A DNA stretch of 7,850 bases from DATJMJ01 sp035503975. GTDB lineage: Bacteria; Actinomycetota; Acidimicrobiia; Acidimicrobiales; Palsa-688. The notes under the pieces are model-generated. The model did no database searches. It was given only the letters and a program-made list of their open reading frames with translations, and had not been told where the DNA came from. The number at the start of each line of letters is the position of its first letter. The stretch's first letter is position 1. Of this stretch, positions 1 to 6,089 are shown in pieces. The position numbers and the translations under genes were made by a program. The stretch is taken from the NCBI GenBank assembly GCA_035503975.1, contig DATJST010000258.1, positions 1 to 7,850 of the forward strand, read 5' to 3'.

Positions 1-965
1 GAGACGACGCTCCAGAGCGGGTTCAGGCCGCCAAAAAGAGCCACGACTATCCCGTTGAAACCATCGTTGCCCGTGAAGCCGGTGAGGCTCCCATCTGTCA
101 CCATCCGGTGCGAGATGCTCCCGAAGACGAGTACCGCACCACCGAGCCCGCAGCACACCCCTGAAAGCAGCATCGAGTACAAGATCGTTCGCTTGACGGA
201 CATGCCTGCATAGCGGGCGGCATCGTGCGAGAGGCCAACAGCGCGCAGCCGGAAACCGAAGCCCGTGCGCCACAGCAGGAAGTATGCAGCGATGGCGACG
301 ACGACGGCTATGACCACACCGAGGTTGAGCTGGGTCCCGCCCACGATGGTCGGCAGCCAGGCACTCTTGGAGAGCAACTTGGTCTGGGGTATGAGCCCCG
401 TAATGGAGAAGGCTTGCGACCGGTTGACCATTGGGCCGGAGAGCAGGTAGTTCATGACCTGTACCGCTACGAGGTTGAGCATGATCGTGCTCAAGATCTC
501 GTTCACGTTGAAATAGGCCTTGAAGAAGCCGGCGATCCCGGCCCAGATGGCGCCCCCAGCGGCAGCCGCCACTAGTACCAGCGGGAGCAGCACGATCGCT
601 GGCAGGTTTGGCAGCGCGAGAGCCGTTGCAGTGGAGGCGAGAGCCCCCATTACGATCTGGCCCTCACCGCCGATGTTCCACACGTTGGCCCGGACGGAGA
701 TGCACATCCCCACAGCGACAAGGAGCAGAGGCACGGCCTTTTGGGCCGTGCTGGCGAGAGCATAGCTACCGCCAAAAGCGCCTGAGAGCAAGGCTTGGTA
801 GCCAGTCACGGGGTTGGCCCCGAAGGCAATGATCAACAGGGCGCCGATTGCCAGCGCGGCTAGTGCCGAGGCGGGCAACGCCAACCAGCCGAAAAGCAAG
901 GCCCTGCGCGCTACTCGCCCTTGAACCCGCTGGGGGTTCTCAACTTGAGACCCTGTCGTCGTCAT
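1..965 (-). CDS. ABC transporter permease, nucleoside/simple-sugar (BmpA-linked, YufP/RbsC-like) family, 3' end cut off
   Basis: This is an inner-membrane permease subunit that would work with a substrate-binding lipoprotein, an ATPase and usually a second permease; none of these is in the window. I translated it directly from the minus strand: 321 codons are visible from the ATG at 965 and the frame is still open at base 1. Hydrophobic segments start at about residue 23. The family's hallmark stretch VWNIGGEGQIVMGA lies at about residues 95-108, NVNEILSTIMLN at 153-164, and the cytoplasmic loop RTGFGFRLRAVG...ARYAGM at 233-255. The NVNEILSTIMLN and WNIGGEGQ motifs are typical of the guanosine/nucleoside-type members. 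Family members run to about 340-370 residues, so little is missing. The two upstream XdhC genes make a purine substrate plausible, but that is inference. The Shine-Dalgarno sequence is weak (GGTGGG a few bases before ATG). Confidence 0.9.
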   Translation of the reverse strand, partial: MTTTGSQVENPQRVQGRVARRALLFGWLALPASALAALAIGALLIIAFGANPVTGYQALLSGAFGGSYALASTAQKAVPLLLVAVGMCISVRANVWNIGGEGQIVMGALASTATALALPNLPAIVLLPLVLVAAAAGGAIWAGIAGFFKAYFNVNEILSTIMLNLVAVQVMNYLLSGPMVNRSQAFSITGLIPQTKLLSKSAWLPTIVGGTQLNLGVVIAVVVAIAAYFLLWRTGFGFRLRAVGLSHDAARYAGMSVKRTILYSMLLSGVCCGLGGAVLVFGSISHRMVTDGSLTGFTGNDGFNGIVVALFGGLNPLWSVV

Positions 966-1012
966 AGGTCCCACCGATGTCCCCCGGCTCTCCAAACAAC
1001 CTGGGAACAATC

Positions 1013-1018
1013 GTTATA
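1013..1018 (-). promoter_or_regulatory. Possible -10 element (TATAAC) for the permease gene
   Basis: On the minus strand the hexamer TATAAC sits about 47 bases before the permease ATG, in an AT-richer patch of an otherwise GC-rich gap. A start about 7 bases downstream would give a leader of about 40 bases. I see no good -35 hexamer at 16-18 bases. The permease could equally be read through from the XdhC genes. Confidence 0.3.
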
Positions 1019-1022
1019 TGCC

Positions 1023-1072
1023 GGCCCTGTCCTCCCTAGGGCCAAACGTCCTACCACGGACTTCTTTAGTCC
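1023..1072 (-). terminator. Two stem-loops after the second XdhC-family gene, possible terminator or attenuator
   Basis: Two perfect inverted repeats lie just after the stop codon at 1083. One pairs GGACT with AGTCC (1058-1062 with 1068-1072, 5-base loop). The other pairs GGCCCT with AGGGCC (1023-1028 with 1038-1043, 9-base loop). Neither is followed by a T run, so a classical intrinsic terminator is not shown. They may reduce read-through into the permease or be RNA-processing structures. Confidence 0.3.
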
Positions 1073-1082
1073 CGACCGGCGC

Positions 1083-1940
1083 TCACATGGGATTTTGCTT
1101 TGGTTCGTGGTGGATAGGGCCGTCCGAACGGCTGAGCGAAGCGCTTGTCGGGGTGCGGCTGCGCAGCGAGATGATCTCGGCGCAAATCGACACGGCTGTC
1201 TCCTCGGGGGTACGTGCGCCGATGTCGAGGCCGATCGGGGCCATCAGACGGGAGAGCGCGGCATCCGGCAGGCCATGCTCGCGAAGCTGCCTCTCGCGCT
1301 CAGCGGTGGTGTGGCGCGAGCCCATGGCACCGATGTAGCCGGCGCCTGTCCGAAGAGCGGCCTCGATGGCCGGGACGTCGAACTTGGGTTCGTGGGTGAG
1401 AACGCAAACGGCGTCGCGCGGGCCTAATTGCTCACCCACCGACGCAAGGTGGCGGTCGGGCCATGCAACCACGACCTCGTCGGCGAACGGGAAGCGCGCC
1501 CGTGTAGCGAACACGGCGCGCGCGTCGCAGACAGTTACGCGAAAACCGAGCACCTTGGCGACACGGGCGAGAGCGGCTGCGAAGTCCACTGCTCCGAAGA
1601 TCAGCATCTGGGGCGGCGGAGCGAACACCTGGACGAACACCGCGACCTCCTGCCGGCCGATCTCGCCCATCGGGCCGTACCGGCGCAGCGAAGTTGCGCC
1701 CGCGTCGAGCTGGCCAAACGCGTCTCGCGCGACTGCCTCGTCCAGGCCTCGCGACCCAAGAGAACCGAGCCTGGAGCCACCTGTGCGCACCAGCAGCGTC
1801 GCCCCGGGGACGGCGCCCGGCCCCCCGCCTTGGGTACCTGCCCCACTCACAGCGGGCTCGACTTCAAGCACAGTTGCCAGGGCCACCGGCTCGTTTGCGG
1901 AGAGGGGGGTGCGCAGGGCTCCGAAGACGTCACGCAGCAT
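1083..1940 (-). CDS. XdhC/CoxI-family protein with C-terminal Rossmann domain (molybdenum hydroxylase maturation)
   Basis: This 285-residue protein belongs to the XdhC family, whose studied members bind molybdenum cofactor and help insert its sulfurated form into xanthine dehydrogenase-type enzymes in the cytoplasm. Residues 1-105 resemble a degenerate XdhC N-domain without the SGGC signature. Residues 108-141 (PPPQMLIFGAVDF...VTVCDAR) form the nucleotide-binding beta-alpha-beta start of the XdhC_C domain, followed by YIGAMGSRHT (202-211) and PIGLDIGARTPEETAVSI (235-252). The usual glycine-rich GAGH is GAVD here. I chose the ATG at 1940: it begins 7 bases after the upstream gene's stop, has GGTGAG upstream, and starts where homology starts. 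An ATG at 2021 would add 27 residues that overlap the upstream coding region. The close spacing implies one operon with translational coupling. Confidence 0.88.
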   Translation of the reverse strand: MLRDVFGALRTPLSANEPVALATVLEVEPAVSGAGTQGGGPGAVPGATLLVRTGGSRLGSLGSRGLDEAVARDAFGQLDAGATSLRRYGPMGEIGRQEVAVFVQVFAPPPQMLIFGAVDFAAALARVAKVLGFRVTVCDARAVFATRARFPFADEVVVAWPDRHLASVGEQLGPRDAVCVLTHEPKFDVPAIEAALRTGAGYIGAMGSRHTTAERERQLREHGLPDAALSRLMAPIGLDIGARTPEETAVSICAEIISLRSRTPTSASLSRSDGPIHHEPKQNPM

Positions 1941-1947
1941 GGAATGC

Positions 1948-2262
1948 TCACCCAACGAGGAGCTCCACAAAGACGTGCAGCGTCCCGCCGCAAGTGAGGC
2001 CAGCCGCAAACGCATCATCATCGGAATAGCCGAACCTGCAGAGCCGGGGCACTCCGTCAGCCAGCACCTTCAGCGCCTCTTCCACAACGGCGCCTTCGAC
2101 GCACCCGCCTGACAGCGATCCGGCCACCTCGCTTTGTTCGTTTACGGCCATAGCAGCGCCCACCTCACGTGGCGCCGAGCCATCCACGGCGACGATCCTC
2201 GCCAGAGCCACCCGCCGCCCATCCCCGCGCCACCGCTCGATGTCTTCTAGGAGGTCCCTCAT
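1948..2262 (-). CDS. Short XdhC/CoxI N-domain protein (molybdenum hydroxylase maturation)
   Basis: This 104-residue protein is essentially the N-terminal domain of XdhC/CoxI alone. Its markers are VDGSAPREVGAAMAV (26-40), SGGCVEG (51-57), GYSDDDAF (78-85) and LTCGG (89-93). The two conserved cysteines, C54 and C91, are at the family's usual sites. It ends 7 bases before the next gene, which has the Rossmann C-domain but lacks SGGC, so the pair probably acts together like one split XdhC. I chose the ATG at 2262 because family homology begins at MRDLLEDIERW; the ATG at 2355 would add 31 residues of arginine- and proline-rich sequence typical of non-coding frames. The Shine-Dalgarno is weak (GGCGAG). 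Split or paired XdhC genes occur in other actinobacteria, so I do not read this as a frameshift. Confidence 0.85.
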   Translation of the reverse strand: MRDLLEDIERWRGDGRRVALARIVAVDGSAPREVGAAMAVNEQSEVAGSLSGGCVEGAVVEEALKVLADGVPRLCRFGYSDDDAFAAGLTCGGTLHVFVELLVG

Positions 2263-2381
2263 GGGCGCGATGGTACTCGCCGGGACCACGCGCGTAGGAC
2301 GGCTACCTCGAGCCTCTCTCGGCCAACGCTGGGCTGGCAGTACGATGCGGAGCACCTGGCCACCCGGATAGACTCTCGCTC
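2263..2381. promoter_or_regulatory. Divergent intergenic region between the XdhC genes and the carbamoyltransferase gene
   Basis: These 119 bases must carry the start signals for both directions. Toward the plus strand, TAGACT (2369-2374) fits the minimal -10 pattern TAnnnT and would place transcription start at about 2381-2382, on the ATG itself, giving a leaderless message. No Shine-Dalgarno sequence precedes that ATG, which agrees. I find no convincing -35 and no clear minus-strand promoter. Confidence 0.35.
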
Positions 2382-3536
2382 ATGGACTTGACAGCTTATG
2401 AACGAAGGCTGGCTCGGCCGACCCGGATAAAGTCATCTGAGTTCCAACATAATGGGCGGCTTAAGCACGTCTTATTTGCCGATCAGTTCGACCGGCCAAT
2501 GCTGGAGAACTTCAACAGCCTCTCCAATATGGTGCGCGACCTCGCGAGGGGCCGCGAAACTCAATTGTTCCTGCACAACCTGCTACCCCACAAGCGGGCG
2601 ATGCTGTATTTCACACAGGCTTCCACCCGCACCTTCCTCTCGTTCACGGCTGCATGCCAGCTCCTCGGCATGTCCGTTGCCGAGATACGAGATCCCTCGG
2701 TCTCCTCGGAGTACAAGGGCGAGTCTCCCTTTGACTCGATGCGGATGTTCAGCTCATATTTTGACATCGTCATCATGCGGACGCCGAGTGCCGGGTTTGC
2801 CGAGGCATGTGCGTACTTGATGAACGACCTTGACACGTTCAACGAACGTAACGTCCCCATCGTAAATGGGGGGTCCGGTGCAGATGAGCACCCGACTCAG
2901 GCGCTCTTGGACATCTACACGATCCACCGCTGCTTCGAGTTCGCTTCAGAGCGCGATTCTTCGCGCTGGGCACAGTTCGACGCGTACCGCAAGACCTACC
3001 CGGACCTCTCTCGTGGCCTGGACTCAAAAGTCTACGGTTTTTGCGGCGACATGCTGCGCGGGCGTACCGTGCACTCCCTCGCTTCGATCTTGGCGAACTT
3101 CTCTGATGTCACCATGCACTTCGTCTCACCGCCTGACCTCCGGCTCCCGGCAGCGTTGCGCGATTCGCTGTCTGCCAGAGGCGTCAAGGTGTTCGAGCAC
3201 GATGCCTTGCGGGAGATTATCGGTGAGGTTGACCTTCTTTACATGACGCGCATCCAGTGGGAGCACGACAAAGGTGCCCAGGCGGGCACCCCCGCACCGG
3301 TTGGCGCCGATTTCGTCCTGACGCCAGAGCTCACCAACCAGATGAAGAGCTACGCGCCAATCCTTCACCCGTTCCCTCGCAACGCGGAGATCCCACCAGA
3401 AATCGACCACGACCCTCGGGCCATGTACTTCCACGAAGCCCGCAACGGGATGTGGGTGCGGGCAGCCCTTATTGCCCATCTTTTCGATGTGGACGGCTCC
3501 ATCGTGGCGTACCACCGGGACGTCCTTTCGCGCTAG
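2382..3536 (+). CDS. Aspartate carbamoyltransferase-like protein (PyrB family), extended form
   Basis: This cytoplasmic enzyme would transfer a carbamoyl group from carbamoyl phosphate to the amino group of aspartate, the first committed pyrimidine step, if it is a true PyrB. The 384 residues carry the phosphate loop ASTRT (80-84), the mobile-loop lysine in YKGES (K112), R133 in IMRTP, HPTQALLD (170-177), GDMLRGRTVHSL (222-233), the aspartate-binding TRIQ (289-292) and HPFPR (329-333). It ends with a typical RNGMWVRAALIAHL helix. Compared with E. coli PyrB (about 310 residues) it has some 30 extra N-terminal residues and an insertion of about 23 residues near 189-215, rich in charged and aromatic residues. 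HPLPR has become HPFPR, a mild change. No regulatory-chain gene is nearby. The codons, especially at the 5' end, are less GC-rich than the neighbours'. It is divergent from the XdhC genes. An ornithine or YgeW-type identity does not fit the motifs. Confidence 0.85.
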   Translation: MDLTAYERRLARPTRIKSSEFQHNGRLKHVLFADQFDRPMLENFNSLSNMVRDLARGRETQLFLHNLLPHKRAMLYFTQASTRTFLSFTAACQLLGMSVAEIRDPSVSSEYKGESPFDSMRMFSSYFDIVIMRTPSAGFAEACAYLMNDLDTFNERNVPIVNGGSGADEHPTQALLDIYTIHRCFEFASERDSSRWAQFDAYRKTYPDLSRGLDSKVYGFCGDMLRGRTVHSLASILANFSDVTMHFVSPPDLRLPAALRDSLSARGVKVFEHDALREIIGEVDLLYMTRIQWEHDKGAQAGTPAPVGADFVLTPELTNQMKSYAPILHPFPRNAEIPPEIDHDPRAMYFHEARNGMWVRAALIAHLFDVDGSIVAYHRDVLSR

Positions 3537-3579
3537 GGCGCCGACAACTTAGCCCCCCAAACAGGCTGCCAAACCGCAA

Positions 3580-3594
3580 CCGCAGCTCCTGCGG
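3580..3594. terminator. Stem-loop in the convergent gap after the carbamoyltransferase gene
   Basis: CCGCAG and CTGCGG pair perfectly around a 3-base loop, 44 bases after the stop at 3536. The facing gene ends at 3700, so a bidirectional terminator would be expected in this gap. There is no T run on either side, so this is a weak call. Confidence 0.3.
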
Positions 3595-3699
3595 CGGCTT
3601 GATGAGCGGCGAGCATGTGCGCGCGGCACCAAGCGATGCGCCATGTCTGCGGCCGACGAGCGGCGCCGTCTCTGGCCCGGCCACCTTGGCTAAGCGAAA

Positions 3700-4278
3700 C
3701 TAAAGCCCGTTGTGGACGGCTATGCGAGCCAAGGCTGAAAGGACGGAGAGCGGCGGCATTGTGATGTCGAAATCCTTGTTAGCCTTTTCAAAGGTGATAC
3801 CGAATTGCGCCTGTTTGGTCAGCACGGCGATGCTATCTGCGGGAGGGGACCCGAATGATGAGGCATAATAAGCGCTTATGCCCACGCCTGGAGCCTTCTG
3901 GCACCAGGAACTGCAGACGCTATCGTGGAAGTCCGACACACTCTCCGTGTCCAGAGCCACCTTTAAACTGTGGAAGTTGGCCTCTAGGAAAGAGCTCCCG
4001 CTATAATTGTACGTGCAGCTTGGACCGACGTCGTCCGATGGGTTGTCGGAGTCCATATAAGCCGGATGGGCGGTGGCAGTTACATGCTTGATCCCTGTGG
4101 CCGCGCTGAACTCAGATGCCGAGAGCATGGAGCAAGCGTTTAACTTCAAAACATCGAGGGCGGGGCTGAGGGCTGCGGCATTAGCTTGTGCTGCCGGTGC
4201 CGGCAAGAAGGGCGCAGCCATACTGGCGAGAATTAGCGCAGCGGCCAGCGGTGCCGTCGTCAATGGTTTGGCGAACAT
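3700..4278 (-). CDS. Exported four-cysteine protein of unknown function, DUF3558-like appearance
   Basis: I cannot assign a function. The 192-residue protein has a Sec-type signal peptide: K4, a hydrophobic core at about 9-26, then APAAQANA with a likely cleavage around 32-34. There is no lipobox cysteine. The mature part has four cysteines (C49, C88, C122, C126), enough for two disulfides. The pattern NACSMLSASEF...GPSCTYNY resembles the DUF3558-type secreted proteins of actinobacteria (an early 'CS.L...E' and a later 'CTY'), but this is a visual resemblance only. The ATG at 4278 is supported by the signal peptide and by GAAAGGA upstream; the frame extends back to 4488, but that extension is arginine-rich and has no ribosome site. 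It is convergent with the carbamoyltransferase gene and downstream of another exported protein gene on the same strand, 311 bases away. Confidence 0.75.
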   Translation of the reverse strand: MFAKPLTTAPLAAALILASMAAPFLPAPAAQANAAALSPALDVLKLNACSMLSASEFSAATGIKHVTATAHPAYMDSDNPSDDVGPSCTYNYSGSSFLEANFHSLKVALDTESVSDFHDSVCSSWCQKAPGVGISAYYASSFGSPPADSIAVLTKQAQFGITFEKANKDFDITMPPLSVLSALARIAVHNGL

Positions 4279-4300
4279 TGCTACTCGTCCTTTCTCGATT

Positions 4301-4324
4301 GGCCCGGATCTGCCGGTCCGGGCC
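4301..4324 (-). promoter_or_regulatory. Leader hairpin upstream of the four-cysteine protein gene
   Basis: GGCCCGGA (4301-4308) and TCCGGGCC (4317-4324) are a perfect 8-base inverted repeat with an 8-base loop. It lies 23 bases before the ATG at 4278, just upstream of the GAAAGGA ribosome site. If transcription starts near 4320, most of it is in the mRNA leader and it could stabilise the 5' end or affect translation. It could also be a protein-binding site. Confidence 0.45.
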
Positions 4325-4326
4325 TC

Positions 4327-4360
4327 ATGGTAGGACGTGACCGTCCCACGAGCGTCCCAC
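4327..4360 (-). promoter_or_regulatory. Possible promoter (-10 TACCAT) with two phased direct repeats
   Basis: Read on the minus strand, GTGGGACG occurs twice (4353-4360 and 4342-4349) with an 11-base period, about one helical turn. TACCAT (4327-4332) follows at a suitable distance to be a -10. The repeats would then cover the -35 region, where no good -35 hexamer is seen; this is the usual place for an activator or repressor site. It is inferred from position and repetition only. Confidence 0.35.
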
Positions 4361-4417
4361 GGCACGCCACTCTGGGTCTCGTGGCCAAGTAAGGGCCGAG
4401 GTGGCTGCCGGAAGGGA

Positions 4418-4436
4418 CTAGCGCGTGCACGGCTAG
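4418..4436. repeat. Near-perfect 19-base palindrome
   Basis: The sequence CTAGCGCGTGCACGGCTAG is self-complementary apart from one bulged base; its centre CGTGCACG is a perfect palindrome. It sits 140 bases upstream of the exported-protein start at 4278. It could be an operator or a chance structure in GC-rich DNA. Confidence 0.3.
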
Positions 4437-4589
4437 CGCCCCGGCGTCCGCCACGGGGGCAGAGCCTGCTCCGCTCGCTCTCCCGCACGGCTCCAGGTCA
4501 TCGTCCGGCCCGCCTGCGTGAGCTGGCCGCTCGCGGCAAGGTCGTGTGCTACGAGCTGCGGCCCCACCGCGAGCAGGAAGAAGGCCGGC

Positions 4590-5393
4590 TTACTTCGCCG
4601 TCGCCGTAAAAGGCTCGGAGGTTGTGCAGTCCGGCAAGCTTTTGATGTGCGACAAGTCCGCAACCTCTCCCACAGCGGTGCGCCCGAAGAAAGTCCCGCT
4701 GATGCGGACCAAGTCGGAGACCGTCGAACCGCGTTGCGCGAACACGCTCCCCGAGAACCTTCCCGAAGTGATGTTGAGCGTTTTGAAGTCATAGACCGGC
4801 GCGATGTCTCCCGCGCCCGGCTGGCAGGTTGCCTCGATCGCGACCGTGAGGTCCTCGACCTCCTTGCCGGTCGCGGACACGCGGAAGCTGATCGGATAGC
4901 CCGGCCCGACCGTCCCCGAGTACTTGGTGTTGGCCGCTTGACCGCCCGCTGCGACCGCCGTGAAGGTGACCCTCCCCGAACTGCAGGTCGTCGTTCCCTG
5001 CCCGACGGCGGGCGCAGTGATCTCGAACGAGCCGGCTGCAGACCGGCCCGTAAAGCGACCGGTGATCGCCAGGGGCTCGCCGCTCGGATCCTTGAGCTGG
5101 CCGTCGAACTTGCCGTGCTGGTCGATCGGGACGCTGCCCGTGCTGAAGTCGAAGCTGTTCCCCTCCTCGCCGGCGAGCAAGCAGGCCGCACCGCCGTGGT
5201 CGACAAGGGCGTCAACGCTGACGTCATCGAGCGCTCCACCGGCGACGGTGAGGGTGATCCGGAACGGGCTGTTGCCCACCTTCTGGCTCGTCTGGCCGCC
5301 GTACACCCCGGATGGTGCCGCGACCGCGGCACCTGCCAACACAAGCAAGCCGACGGCCGCCAGCGCGGCGGTTTTGCCAGCGATCATGAACAT
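4590..5393 (-). CDS. Exported two-domain beta-rich repeat protein of unknown function
   Basis: I do not recognise a named family. The 267-residue protein begins with a clear Sec signal peptide (K7, hydrophobic core 9-23, likely cleavage after AVAA at 26). The rest is two copies of one domain, at about 29-147 and 157-266. Each begins with a Y-G/S-G-T-like strand (VYGGQTS, KYSGTVG), continues with P-F/I-x-I/F-x-V, has a middle F-D-F/Y-D-F strand and a G-x-F-x-G hairpin, and ends F-T-A. The cysteines are C71 and C137 in copy 1, C190 and C256 in copy 2: both pairs are exactly 66 residues apart, so each domain probably has one disulfide. The ATG at 5393 follows GGAGGGG by 6 bases, an excellent ribosome site; the frame goes back to 5498 without signal-peptide logic. 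It is probably secreted or at the cell surface; binding or structural roles are guesses. Confidence 0.8.
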   Translation of the reverse strand: MFMIAGKTAALAAVGLLVLAGAAVAAPSGVYGGQTSQKVGNSPFRITLTVAGGALDDVSVDALVDHGGAACLLAGEEGNSFDFSTGSVPIDQHGKFDGQLKDPSGEPLAITGRFTGRSAAGSFEITAPAVGQGTTTCSSGRVTFTAVAAGGQAANTKYSGTVGPGYPISFRVSATGKEVEDLTVAIEATCQPGAGDIAPVYDFKTLNITSGRFSGSVFAQRGSTVSDLVRISGTFFGRTAVGEVADLSHIKSLPDCTTSEPFTATAK

Positions 5394-5424
5394 CTGCTTC
5401 CCCTCCCGTCCCAGTCTGGTCGGG

Positions 5425-5430
5425 ATCGTA
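5425..5430 (-). promoter_or_regulatory. Possible -10 element (TACGAT) for the beta-rich exported protein gene
   Basis: On the minus strand TACGAT matches TAnnnT and lies 31 bases before the ATG at 5393, implying a leader of about 25 bases that contains the strong ribosome site GGAGGGG. The -35 region is poor, which is common in high-GC actinobacteria. Confidence 0.35.
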
Positions 5431-5492
5431 CCGCCCTTGTGAAGCTGGAGCCAGTGAGGATCGCGGGAAGTGCCCACCACATCCCCTCTGAG

Positions 5493-6089
5493 ATGCACTT
5501 TTTGGTCGGTGGTGCTGAGTTGTCGCTACTCGAACCCAAGCGAGACGCTAGAGCAGCTGCGTCGCGTGCTCGGCAGTTTGAGCACGCGAGGCGTCGTATC
5601 CCGGAGACAGCTCTTGCCCTGGGCGAGGCCCTAGGCACCAGCGCCGAGATGTGGGTGAACCTTCAGGCTGCCTACAGCCTCTATGAAGCGAGGTCAGGGC
5701 GCGGCGCCGAGACCGATGTGACTCGGCGGTCCAGGCTTCGCTCGCGCGTACCGGTGACCGAGCTACGCCAACGCGGCTGGCTACCTGACACCAATGACGT
5801 CGAGACGCTGGAAGCCGCCGTGAAGGATTCCCTGGGCATTTCGGATCTCTTTGAGGAGCCGCAGCTGGCCTTGGCCGCTCGACGCTCCAATGCTGAAGTC
5901 CCGCTCAGCCAACAGCAAGTGGCGTGGTTGGCACGGGCCCGTCGCTTGGCGAGCAGCCGGCGGGCTGCGCCCTTCGATACGAGTGCCACGCTCGCGCTTG
6001 TCCCGGTAGTGGCCCTGGACGGCGGTCCGCAAAGCGCCGGCGGCGCCGGCGACACGAGCGATCGAGCCGAACTCGTCCACCACCAATAG
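5493..6089 (+). pseudogene. Remnant of a HigA-type antitoxin / XRE-family protein (C-terminal part)
   Basis: The frame from about 5590 to 5999 reads RRRIPETALALGEALGTSAEMWVNLQAAYSLYEAR, then VTELRQRGWLPDT, EAAVKDSLGISDLFEEP and LSQQQVAWLARARRLA. The first block matches the end of the HigA-type helix-turn-helix domain (family form: ITPETALxLAxALGTSxEFWLNLQ), which lacks its threonine here. The later blocks match the region that follows in longer HigA/ImmA-type proteins. (Blocks are given separately; the first one spans two adjoining motifs, RRRIPETALAL and GEALGTSAEMWVNLQ.) Upstream of about 5590 I cannot find the helix-turn-helix in any frame, and no ribosome site precedes the ATG at 5493. 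Homology stops near 5979-6000, where the reading frame enters the opposite strand of an ATPase gene and runs to a chance stop at 6089. No partner toxin is adjacent. I judge it non-functional. Confidence 0.6.

Larger units (their letters stand above)
4279..4589. other. Gene-free interval between the two exported-protein genes
   Basis: This stretch of 311 bases holds no convincing gene. Open frames on both strands lack homology and have arginine- or serine-rich compositions typical of high-GC shadows. The half nearest 4278 contains a ribosome site, a hairpin, a possible -10 and phased direct repeats, listed separately. The half nearest 4590 holds only short GC-rich inverted repeats such as GCCGC-TC-GCGGC (4526-4537), with no T run to make a terminator. 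Confidence 0.6.

Noticed and set aside
225..832. Several plus-strand frames within the first kilobase
   Set aside because: The minus strand holds a continuous membrane permease with conserved motifs over 1-965, and the plus frames are its shadows.
966..1082. Purine riboswitch ahead of the permease
   Set aside because: The hairpins do not form a three-way junction with the conserved purine-riboswitch core, and they lie upstream of the likely -10.
1948..2021. Frameshift in a single XdhC gene
   Set aside because: The second gene has its own well-placed ATG at 1940 and ribosome site, and the first ends naturally after its complete N-domain. Paired XdhC genes are known in actinobacteria.
1366..2112. 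Plus-strand open frames of 189-248 codons across the XdhC genes
   Set aside because: They lie opposite two well-supported XdhC-family genes and have low-complexity Pro/Ala/Arg/Ser composition, as expected of antisense frames in high-GC DNA.
2382..3536. YgeW-type or ornithine carbamoyltransferase identity for the plus-strand enzyme
   Set aside because: It has the aspartate-type markers GRTVHSL, TRIQ and HPFPR rather than the HCLP-type motif and other features of the ornithine and YgeW groups.
4518..5492. Long plus-strand open frame (523 codons to 6089) running opposite the beta-rich protein gene
   Set aside because: Its first 325 codons are the antisense of a gene with a signal peptide, a strong ribosome site and an internal repeat, and are arginine-rich with no family likeness. 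Only the part beyond about 5590 carries real homology (the HigA-like remnant).
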